DNA of 64,000 nucleotides. Origin: Chalciporus piperatus. Lineage: Eukaryota; Basidiomycota; Agaricomycetes; Boletales; Boletaceae. The position numbers and the translations under genes are program-made. A model generated the notes under the pieces. It had not been told where the DNA came from. It worked only from the letters and a program-made list of their open reading frames with translations, and searched no databases. The DNA lies in contig JBBPTG010000004.1 of NCBI GenBank assembly GCA_038093975.1, positions 124,001 through 188,000 of the forward strand, in the 5' to 3' direction. Of this stretch, positions 22,301-31,688 are shown piece after piece (position 1 is the first letter of the stretch; each line of letters begins with the position of its first letter).

Positions 22301-23061
22301 TTCAAACAAATCATTGTCAAATGTGTCCTCCAATTACTTCTGATCGAGACCACAAATGACTTGCTGCGCAATGACTCTGTCTATCAAGCGATCCCTCCGG
22401 ATCAGCTGCTCCGATTAATGGGTGTATTGGATCATAGTTACCAGTTCGCTCGCATGTTCAATGACGACAAGGAACTTCGCACGGGATTATGGAAAGTCGG
22501 TGAGTCTCCCAGTATTAGTCTCCCCGCATTTCTGTCCATGCTAAAGTGGAAATAGGCTTCATGAAGCATTTGCCCAACCTCTTGAAACAAGAATCAAGCA
22601 GCGCAGCGACTTTAGTACATATTCTACTTAGAATGTACTTCGACGAGCGACCAGACCATCAGTCAATGAGGCCTCAAATAGCTGAACGACTTCTGCCGTA
22701 GGTCTCGTTACTGACTGGGGTGCGATGGATAGCTGATGGAATCCCGCAGGCTAGGGCTGAACGTAATGTCCGATTACCCCAAATTACGCAGTGAGACTCA
22801 AGCCAAGAGCATCGCTGCATGGACGCCAGTTGTGACCGAGATTCTTGATGGCTTCTGTCGTTTCGACGACAAGACAGTAAGTCATGCTCTTTTACCAACT
22901 GCCTGTGGTTGACTCGTGGCCAGTTCGTCAAGTATCTGCCTGTCATCTATCCTTTAAGCACAGGCCTGCTAGCGCGGGACGTGGCCCCTGAAATAAGGCT
23001 AGGATTGAAAAAATATTTCGAGCGAGTTGGGTACACTCAAGGCATCATGGAGGCATCATAA
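16392..23061 (+). CDS. SEC7: Large ARF guanine-nucleotide exchange factor, Sec7/BIG family
   Basis: Golgi ARF-GEF that loads Arf1 with GTP to drive COPI and clathrin coat assembly. A disordered N-terminus (16392-16900) leads into DCB/HUS-type helical sequence, with HUS residues around [14 protein letters not shown] (about 18510-18555). The Sec7 domain spans about 19070-19800: [52 protein letters not shown] with the catalytic Glu, then [23 protein letters not shown]-type helical repeats follow to the C-terminus, ending [15 protein letters not shown] with TAA at 23059-23061. The protein should be about 1,850-1,950 residues, typical of BIG/Sec7p. The start at 16392 ([10 protein letters not shown]) follows the shared promoter. 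The 3' end converges on the Sla1 gene, 121 bp apart. Confidence 0.92.
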
Positions 23062-23182
23062 AAGTGCATCTCAATTCCAAGTTACTGTCCATGATTTCAT
23101 CTTGTTCTACTTACATTTTCCATCCAATTACCAGTCATATTAAATGGAAGTAAGACAAATGAAAGGATCGAAACATTAGATG

Positions 23183-26100
23183 TTAAAATCCGGTATATCC
23201 ATTCTGAAAGCCAGTAGTTGGATGCTGCATTCCCCAGCCAGCAGCCTGGGGAACCCATCCTGTTGGTTGGGCTATAATAACAAAGGGTCAATGCGTTTCA
23301 TAAAACATTCACAAAACTTACGATTAACGCGAAGAGCATCGTATTTCCCTACGAGAAATCAGGGACAGACCAACGAGTTCGTGACCAGAGCACTCACCTG
23401 CCTGTTGGGGTGTAGCGTGTTCATTGCCTGATGCAAATGCTCCAGATTTCATTTGCGCGAAAACATTTGCGGGGGATGTATTCGAGCCCGTACTGTTGTT
23501 GGGCGACGAAGCCATAGGGAGAGGAGGTGCTGGTGATGGAATGGATACGATATTGTTAAACGGTGATTGTCCAAACGGTGATTGTCCAAACGGTGATTGT
23601 CCAAACGGTGATTGTCCGAATGGTGATTGTCCGAAAGGCGAAAAACCGGTTGGATCTGTAATGCAACATTGAGATTAATACTGACGGATTTGGCATACTT
23701 GATCCACTTACTAGTCTGTATCGGGGTTGCCGTTGTGTTAGGGAACGGGGTTGTCGGCACAAAGCCGCCAAACATTCCACCGGTCATGCCAGTAGGTTGG
23801 GTCAGTAGGGGACCAGAAGTTGGGAACCCAGTGGGTTGTGAAACGAGCGACTGAGGGTTACTTGGGAACCCGGTGGGCTGAGATTGAAGGAAAGACGGTT
23901 GCCCAATGTGGGATTGGGGTTGGAAAGGCGAGATATTGGAAGGACGTGTTGGAACAAAGCTGTTGAACCCAGTTTGTGTGGCTATCAAAGGCTGCAGTAG
24001 TCCCTGATTGGCTGGTACGGGTGCGTAAGGACCTCGTGGGCCATTCTGTTGTGGCTGTTGATTCTGCATATGCTGGCCCATATGGACAGGAGACGGCCCC
24101 ATACCAAGACCATTGTTGTACCCTGGCGACGGTGAAACAACCACAGGCGGAGAGCTGGCAGGAACTATGGGTGCGGCGGCGACGGGAGCAGGGGATGGGA
24201 CGGCACGATTTATCCTGAGTTCACTGAGACGCGCTAGCTGGTCGAATACATCTGCCTCCGTAGTCTTAGCGAGTTTGGGTGCAGTGGTCATGCTTTCCTG
24301 AGGAGCTGCAGGGGCTGCAGCTGGAGGAACGGGTGGCTGTGAAGCAGGTGGAGCCGAAGGCGCCCGTGGAGGTGCACTAGCCGGCGGTGTTGGAGCGGCA
24401 GGTGGCTTCGAACCCGGCCTGTTCGTCCATGCATCATCGTCGAAACCAGATACTGTCGCCATGGCAGAACTAGCCCGCTGGGGTGGCTGGACAGGAGATA
24501 TACCAGCGGGGCTGCTCGTACGGACCAGAGGCGATCCAGTACGCTTGATTTGTTCGGATGCAGTCCCGATGGCATCCAAGTCAACCGTAGATGGAGGAGT
24601 GCTCTTGCTAGACTGGGGTCTGCCACGACGAGTCGTATTGTTTTTCAAAACCCCTCCTGGTCCGGAGAAGAGATTTGGAGCCGGGCTAACAGACTTCTTA
24701 ATGGTTTCCTCCTCCTGTAAACGTGCTAATTCTTCGTCACTAACTTGATGCTCCTTGGGTTTGGGGTATTTCTGCTGGATAGCTTTGTTTATGCGGATAA
24801 TGTCACCCTCCCGAAGACCAAGCGAGCGCATCGTGGACCCCGTAATATCTGGCAACAGGCTCTCGTCAATCTTGTCTCTTTCAAACGAGTTTGCATAGCG
24901 TGTGCAATCATCAAGGTCGCATCCAGCCGACAAGAAAAAGTCGAACCAATCGATTTGGGGACCTTTCTTCTTCTGTTGGGCAGCTGCTTCACGTTTGACA
25001 TTCTCGCTTGGTAGCTGGAGGGCAAGCGGCTGGTTGTCGTCATCGTTTGGACTTCGGGAAGTAGAAGGGGTGCTGGAGGGTGATTTCTTCTTCCAACGCT
25101 CGACATATCGCATGTCTTCAAATGACATCTTCTCCGAGGGAACCTCAATGACGACACCATTAACTTTGTGCAACCTGATCTTCCCGTTGCTGTATCCGAG
25201 AAGTGCGGCCTCGACGCGGAACTGTCCACTTCTATCATGCCATGTCCTCGTACCCTCCGTGGGTGGTCCGTCTAGAAAGGTGAGCGGAGAGAATTCGAGA
25301 TTGAGATTGAAACGCACCCTTATTTTCACTCGATGCACGTGATGACTTCTGCGAAGATTGGGAACGACTGGAGACACCCAATTAGGTGGGACTTCGGAAA
25401 AGAACGGACAAGATATCATACCTGGAGCTACCCTGTTCGGCATCGACTTTCTGCTGTGTGCGCTTCTCTTGCTGTTGTTTCTTCATTGCAGCCGCAGCCG
25501 CAGCAGCACGTTCTTTTTCTTGAAGTTTCTTTTGTGCTTCTGCTGCAGCTCTAGCGCGCTCTTCTTCAGCTTTCTTCCGATCCTTCTCAGCACGCTCTCG
25601 AGTTTCACCCTCCCTTTTCTCCGCCTCTTCACGTTCTAGTTCTGCCGGGGCTCGAGTCCCAGCCTCGGATCGAGCAGAAGCTGATGGACCTAAGGACTGG
25701 ATGGACGTGAAGACGAAACATCCTTTGACAGCAGGCGATGCTTACCTCGAGGTAAGACGCAGGCACGACCCCCTCAACGCCGTCTGCGTTCCTACACTTC
25801 CACCACTCCTCACCCTCCTTCTCGATGATGTACAATCGTTCGCCCTCTTGAACCGAAAGCTCGTCAGGTCCGGTACTCTCAAAATCATAAAGCGCAGCCG
25901 CAAGTTCGCCATCTTTCTCAGCACCCTCCTCGTCCGCTTCGCCATCTTCTGAGGATTCTCGAGGGGGGATTATTTCCGGAGACTTTTCCGTGAACCTAAC
26001 GGATACTCCGTTCTTCTTCGATGGACTACCAACCTCGATAGGACGTGGTGGCGGTGTAAATGCTGATCTATGGATGTTCGGCTCTCCATTGGCAACTTCA

Positions 26101-27232
26101 GACATCGCTTTGGCATTGGAGATGGCCTGCTTAGCCAGATTTCTGGAATCATCCAACTTGGTAAGGATGGCCTCCGCTAATTCTTCCTTACCGACATTGA
26201 AGTGCAGCTTCGTAGGATTAGCACCTCCGATATCGATAAGAATGTGTTTGTGTTTCTCGATTGTGAAGTCGTCCACATCAGCGGTGTCCCACTTTTGCAC
26301 TGGCGTCTGGGAAAGATATAAGCAGATGAGCACAACGAGAGAGAAAAATTTGGGACTCGCCTTGTCTGATTCGCTCGCAAAGAAAAGAGACCCACCCCCA
26401 ATACCGAGAGTGCCTTTCTTCTTCTTGTTCTTCTTGTCGACTTCAGACACCGCCCATGTCTTGATGTGATCGATTTGTGCTTTAACAGGATGCTGCGCGA
26501 CGCGATCCGCTGGATCCACATACACGCTCACAGGGCGCGCTGGAGGTTGCGGCTGCAAGAGCATTAGATATCGACATAAGTGGGATGAACCAAACTCGCC
26601 GAAGGAGGCACAGCACGAGGGGCCGGTGGAGGCGACTCCGGTTCGGGTTCGGTTTCTACCTCTGGTTCTGCCACGGATCCCTCTCCTCCAGACTTTGACC
26701 GAAATCAGTGTGAATTTCCGTGTTGATAAGGTAGAACATGCCTCCTCGATGTAGTTCCCGGGCACGAATCCAGCTTTACCACCTTCCTTCTGACTCTGAA
26801 CGAGAACCCACTCGTCCTCGCGATCGAAGACCATGAGGATCTCGTCTTCTTTGAGGGAGAGTTCGCCTGGGGCAGCCGCATCGTAATTGTAGAGTGCCCT
26901 TACAATTGAGGTGTGCTCGGCCTGCCAATCCAGTCCGTTCCAGTGCCATGTGAGGGAAAGTTATGGAAAGACACACCTGCTCGACGTATGCTGCAGGTAC
27001 TAGTCCGGAAGGGCTGTCTTCTTCGCCTTTGATCTTCACCTTCCACCAACTAATGCGGCAGGGTGGTCAATGATAACACGGAGAATAAGCGAAGTGGACC
27101 CAACTCGTCGTCAACCCTCTGGAGCAAGAAGACGATCTGGTTCTCCTTGATTGGAATTTCATCCTCGGATTGTGGCTCGTAGTCATAGGAAGCCTTGAGA
27201 ACTGCAAGATACTCTCCTCCGTTCTGTGTCAT
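23183..27232 (-). CDS. SLA1: Sla1-type SH3 endocytic actin-patch scaffold
   Basis: Adaptor linking cargo, clathrin and Las17/WASP at cortical actin patches. The order matches yeast Sla1: SH3-1 (LAVLKASYDYEPQSEDE, from residue 9), SH3-2 (VRALYNYDAAAPGELSL), a basic linker, SH3-3 (AALYDFESTGPDELSV) and a long charged coiled coil (25680-25450). Next come SHD1 (RTWHDRSGQFRVEAALLGY), SHD2 with SAM-like fold (DWFDFFLSAGCDLDDC...LREGDIIRINKAI), a Pro/Ser-rich segment, and C-terminal QPTGF / QPTGW / LTQPTGM repeats. Such TGF/TGG repeats are End3/Pan1 phospho-regulated sites in yeast. A GQSPF pentapeptide is tandemly repeated near the C-terminus. Two small last exons finish QNGYTGF with stop at 23183. 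Start ATG is at 27232. Confidence 0.93.
23558..23632. repeat. Five tandem 15-bp units inside SLA1
   Basis: The unit AAACGGTGATTGTCC occurs four times exactly (23558-23617) and once as GAATGGTGATTGTCC (23618-23632), followed by a degenerate partial unit. On the minus coding strand the array encodes repeated GQSPF, in frame with the spliced exon. It is an in-frame coding minisatellite, so copy changes alter protein length without frameshift. Confidence 0.9.
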
Positions 27233-27678
27233 TGGTGCTCCAGGGCTCGGTTGGTGTAGGTCTGCCAGGACGTGGCTATGTCTTGCGCAGTGCGGGGTTG
27301 GTAGTAAGATTGACGGTCAAGCTTTCAAGTTCCAAATGAAGCGAAGAACAATATTAGCAGTGCTCTATGCTCAGAGTGTTTGGGTGGTAACTTGATCGGT
27401 TAGGTCCTCGAGTTCGGATAGCAGAGAGCAACTTCGAAACAAGTCCACTGTCTAGTTTGGTTCGCGATATCCTTGTAGTCTTACCCACGTGACGCGTGAC
27501 CACCCGAAATACTAGTAACTAGACACTCAGGCTTGTCAAATATCACAAATCTACAGTACATCGTAGACTAAATACATCGTTGAACGTTGCACGGGCGCCA
27601 GCTTGCAGATCCGACGTTGATCCGCGCTACAGTGCCAACTGTCGCCTAAAGCGTAGTTGCTGTTTCTCCGCAGAGATC
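27233..27678. promoter_or_regulatory. Intergenic, SLA1 promoter
   Basis: Lies between the SLA1 start and the stop of the Wss1-type gene, both on the minus strand. Small ORFs on both strands look random. No repeat or RNA gene is seen. Confidence 0.4.
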
Positions 27679-29448
27679 TCACACCAGAGACTGCCCTTCA
27701 CCGACCCACCCCGTATCTCCTCGTGGCGTCCTGCACGCAGAGCATGCTAGATGGTTTGGCTCGTTCGTGCTGATGATTACATTCACGTCGTGCTATTGTC
27801 AGCGTACTGTCCATAAAACGCAGAGCATGACTCACAGAGTACAAACCAAGCAATTCCACTCTTCCACTTGTTCTCTTTCCGTTCCTGTGGCCATCAAACG
27901 AACTTGTACAGTATCTCCCCTGCTTGGAGCAATCTCGATTTTTGAATCTGATATTTTCCGTCTCTTCTTGGGCTGTGGGGAGGGCATGTCCTGGAGAGTC
28001 TCCTTCCGACTGGGAGTAGAGTCTCGCACTGTCCCACTACTAGTGGAGCCTTGGGCGACCTCCCGAGCATCCTTGCGGGCTTCGGAGGAATGAGCACTCG
28101 GTAGTAAGAAATCCTCCGCGGAATCGAACGTGGTCGCCCTAAGTGCGTCCAGGTCCTTCTCGTCGATGGCTTCCAGTAAGACAAGACGACGCTCCCCATC
28201 AGTCTCGAATTGACCCTTTTCATCCTCTTCATCAGAACCAAGTTCAATGTCTAGTGTACTAGAATTTGCAGCAGAACCTTGAAGGGTTTGAATACGTTTT
28301 TCAGCCGCCAGTGCACGTTCTTCCCTTGCTCGTTTGCTGAAAAGTGATATGGATCGAGAGAATCTCGAATAGTACCCACACCGACCTTAAAGCCTTCTTG
28401 CGAAACCCTACACCATGTGATTGGCTTTCCCCCTCCAAGTCCTCATTCAAGGCTTTCCCGGCAGATCTAAACGAGCTCGAATCAACTCGCGACCCTGGCT
28501 TTCGCTTCTTGGTGGTCTGTGGGCCCGTAAGATTGGTAGCACCCGTTTTGTGTCTTCTGCGGCGCCGATACGAAGCAGGTCGTCCCCTGGAATGAGCACC
28601 GCCGCACTTATTTGCCGTGAAAACTTAGACCGATGCGAATACAAAACTGGAAGCTTACTATATATTCCGGAAGATCACCCATTTCAATACCCTGTCCTGC
28701 GACGACAGCGGAGTCGACTAGTCTCCTTCCAGATGACCAGTAACCTAAGGGAGAACAAGGAGATGGACGATCAAGTCCCCGCAATCGAAATGAAGCAAAG
28801 GATTTCGTACCATCCCCGTAGTACTCTCTACTTTGAAGGGCACGTACCTCCTGCCGAAGCTGACTCCAGAGAGCTTGGAAAGCAGGTCCATGATTCATAT
28901 GCTACGCAGATGTTCATTATTATCTCATGTGCAGCACAGTATGGCTATAGGCAAACCTTGATGTGGGCTAGCTAGCAAGATGAGTTCAGCATCAACTGAA
29001 AGCGGGAGGTTGACCGGCGGAATACTTCGTGACACAATGTACTCATCAACCAGTGAGTGGATAATAAAGACCCCGTGGAGGATCGTAAAACAAGTTCTGG
29101 TAGAGCCACGTAGTTGTGTCATCGCCGAGAATGTCAGGCGTGATGAGATGCATTACCTATAGTCTCACCAGCGTTCCAGTTGCGTCCTGCGAAGACACGA
29201 TTATATTCATACTAGAGTACGTGTCATACTTGCAATGAATGAGAATGAGACGCGTGTTAACCCACCTCTTCAAGACTATTCACTGTAAACCCGTGCGCCT
29301 GCATGACCGGTTTTACTTGAGCGGCCAGGGCACGAAGGAGCTGGCGAGCAGCCTCTTCGACGGCGGGGTCGCCCATGGACAGAACGGAGAAGAAGTTCAC
29401 ATAGGGATTTGGGTTGGGTTCGCGCTCGTTGATGCGGATATGAACCAT
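27679..29448 (-). CDS. WSS1: WLM-domain metalloprotease, Wss1/Spartan-type DNA-protein crosslink repair
   Basis: Zinc protease that degrades proteins covalently trapped on DNA, with links to SUMO and Cdc48. Start ATG 29448 (MVHIRINEREPNPN). Exons then give YEYNRVFAGRNWNAGET, HWLMSTLCHE, LAHIK, and HMNHGPAFQALWSQLRQEV. Together they restore HELAHIKHMNHG, the HExxH zinc site plus third ligand. LAHIK is carried by a separate 15-nt exon (28957-28971) between GT-AG introns. A long basic, Ser-rich linker follows. The C-terminus has a RanBP2-type zinc finger (WNCLVCTL joined by splicing to TNEPNHLACSACRTPRG) and stops at 27679. Architecture matches Wss1: protease plus C-terminal binding modules. The gene is 150 bp from SGF73 on the same strand. 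Confidence 0.9.
28957..28971 (-). other. 15-nt micro-exon encoding part of the Wss1 catalytic motif
   Basis: The exon CTAGCCCACATCAAG is flanked upstream by an intron ending TTGCTAG and downstream by an intron starting GTTTGC and ending GCGTAG. Phase is 0 on both sides. It supplies LAHIK of HELAHIKHMNHG, including the second zinc-binding His. Confidence 0.8.
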
Positions 29449-29598
29449 TGGATGGTGGCTCCAAGGAAAGGTAGTCCCCTCAAATTAAAGGTGCCACCAG
29501 GCTGGCCACTGAATATTTGAATACTAAGCCAATAAGCTAAGAGCTTTTCACTGATGGATCCAGTCCAAGCCACGGATAATATACATCGTATACGCTAT

Positions 29599-30760
29599 TC
29601 AGCTAATAGTAATGCCTGCACCGACGCCAGCGATCCCATTACGTGCAGCATTAGGAGCCAGAGCGCTCGTCAGCAAGTCTCGACAGTTCCTCAACCTTTC
29701 CCTCCGCACAACAAACCATGAGCTCTCCGAACCTGGTACCGCAAGAGGGACCCCCGCAATCCCCTTTGACTGAGACTCTTGAACTGCTTTCACCAGCGAT
29801 TCCACTTCTGCTTCTGAATCAAGATCGTCCAAATTCTCCACTGCATCGTCACCCTCCAAGCGGCCAACCGTGGTCGGCGCTTGAGCCTTCTTCGGTGCCT
29901 TCTTCGGCACTGCCTTGCTAGGGTCCATGCCCGATGCAATAGCAGCCTCTATGGCAAGTTTCTTCTTCTCCGCCTTCTCCTTCTCTCTCTTCTCCTTCTT
30001 CTCCGCCTTGCTCTCCCTCTTCACCGGCTCAACCCAATTAGGGTTATGGGCTCGATTCCATTCAAGCAGCAATTCGTCATATGATTTTGAACGTCCTTGA
30101 ACCGCTCGCTTTGCACCCATGGAGTGAGCTTTGCATGTGAGAGAGCGTGAACAAGGGAGGCTCTTATCATTGATGACTCCGCATTGCTTGTCATAGTCCA
30201 CGGGGCCTTTCGTCCGCCCCTTTGTGATCTTCGTTTTCTTTTTGCTGGGCTCAGACGGGTCATCGACTTCTTCTCCGTCTGCGCCGCGCTTCTTGCCCTT
30301 CTTCAACTCCACTGCCAAACAAACGCGTTGTGGAAACTTGCTCAATACACGCGCGACAATGAAAGAACGGGGAATGGTTCATACCTTCGCCATCTACAGA
30401 TTTATTCTTGACCCATTTCTTGCCCGATCGTATATCGCTGCAATTGGCTGTTGTTGACGGTCATCAGACAATAGGACTTTTGAGGGCAATCTTGGCGATG
30501 TTGGACTCACTTGCATGGTCAGAAATGGCGCTTCGTAGCACCGGTTTATCGCATTCGCTGCAACGTACAATACCAATATGCGATCTCAATGGCTCAGCAC
30601 CGAAGATCTTCATGTCGCGTGCAGAGAGCCATGACGTTGGCGGAGACGGTAGCTCTGCTATCTGTGCTTCCGTTGGTGGTGTACTGCGTCTCGGTTGTGT
30701 GAGTGTATCCCATGAAAAGGGTGACGGCGAATGACTAGTCCGTTTGAGTTTCACTACCAT
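29599..30760 (-). CDS. SGF73: SAGA deubiquitinase-module subunit Sgf73 (SCA7 domain)
   Basis: Ataxin-7 orthologue anchoring the Ubp8/Sgf11 deubiquitinase module to SAGA in the nucleus. The N-terminus (MVVKLKRTSHSPSPF) precedes a CxxC-x12-H-xxx-C zinc site: RCSECDKPVLRSAISDH with the last Cys restored by splicing to NCSDIRSGKKW. A Lys-rich NLS-like linker (KKKTKITKGRTKG) leads to the SCA7 domain: CGVINDKSLPCSRSLTCKAH then RSKSYDELLLEWNRAHNPNW. A charged Lys/Glu coiled coil (KRESKAEKKEKREKEKAEKK) follows. The C-terminus is ANGIAGVG-like and ends GAGITIS. There are three exons. The SCA7 signature makes the call secure. Confidence 0.92.
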
Positions 30761-31144
30761 GGCCGTTCATGTCCAACAGCCCAAGTTACGTAAACAACAC
30801 AACCGACTTTCGTTCCAAATCCAGCTGGACAGGGGGCCACAAATAATAGCTGATGGACCATCACATTTGCAGACTTACAAGAAAGTGATAGGGATGTCAG
30901 TCGTCGCCAGGTAGGCAGGCATTCCTACCCTACGCTATCCTGGCGGAACTCAATGCATTCGTATAGGGAAGGAATATCGCCACAACCAGCAACCCCTTCA
31001 GGTTGGTCGATGATTTGTTTCGTCAGGGATCGTCTTATATCGTCTCGGGCATGTCTATTCAATAACAGCATAGGTTATTTACTCCCTGACATGGTATAAA
31101 CATTGGCCAGCTGGGGGCGCAGTCATGGGAGAGCAAACCAGTAG
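30761..31144. promoter_or_regulatory. Intergenic, SGF73 promoter
   Basis: Lies between the SGF73 start and the stop of the small minus-strand gene. No ORF or repeat is convincing. Confidence 0.4.
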
Positions 31145-31421
31145 TCAAGCCTTTGGGGCCCAAAGGTCGTAGAGCTGCTTATCTGCAGCATCAAAGCATG
31201 TAAGAAGTGCTGGGTCTGACCGTATTGTTATCTTGCGCGGGGTGACAAATCCAGCGGAAGCATAAGGGGGAAGGGTCTGATGGAAACCGGTGCTGACACC
31301 AGAGTCGGAAATTGTCGTCGAAGTCGGAGAGGTAGTGGTATCCTTCATAACCCAATTTTAGGGATGGGGAGAAATTGGAAAGAGGGGGGCTTACATGGGT
31401 GAAAAGGGAGCGATTCCTCAT
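31145..31421 (-). CDS. Small protein of unknown function, 74 residues
   Basis: Two phase-0 exons: 31421-31395 (MRNRSLFTH) and 31342-31145. The 52-nt intron starts GTAAGC and ends ATGAAG. The second exon begins with a Thr/Ser-rich stretch, then GFHQTLPPYASAGFVTPRK and a C-terminus with DPALLTCFDAADKQLYDLW. The N-terminal half looks disordered and the C-terminal half amphipathic. No signal peptide or membrane helix is seen. I do not recognise the family. Its placement divergent to VID27, with a 267-bp shared upstream region, fits a real gene. Confidence 0.5.
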
Positions 31422-31688
31422 GTTGGGTGTCGAGGGTGTGCTGCCAAAAAGCGGGGGATTTGCTGGAAATATACAGCGATCTGAATGTACAAGCGAGTAG
31501 AATGCCAGGTAATATACACACCTGAAGTACTCGTACCCTCCGTCCTTGACGACATGGTTTTTGGAGTTATTGGTAACTTACTTAGTGCAGACTTGGTGCA
31601 GACGTGCAGGCAAGGCTCGCGTGACAGACCACGTAACGCGTATGTCACGACGCGCGGAGCGGCAAGATCACTCTTCCAACTTGCCACA
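31422..31688. promoter_or_regulatory. Divergent upstream region, small protein / VID27
   Basis: A 267-bp segment between opposed start codons. Overlapping ORFs of 114-124 codons exist on both strands but run into VID27 exon 1, so I treat them as shadows. Confidence 0.4.

Noticed and set aside
23558..23641. Short direct repeats suggesting a CRISPR array
   Set aside because: Units are contiguous 15-mers without spacers, encode GQSPF in frame, and lie in a fungal SLA1 exon.
24902..25342. 146-codon plus-strand ORF
   Set aside because: Antisense to SLA1 SHD1/SHD2 coding sequence; no domain of its own.
28899..29150. Apparent loss of the HExxH motif in the Wss1 gene
   Set aside because: The motif is complete once the 15-nt micro-exon at 28957-28971 is spliced in; the gene is not broken.
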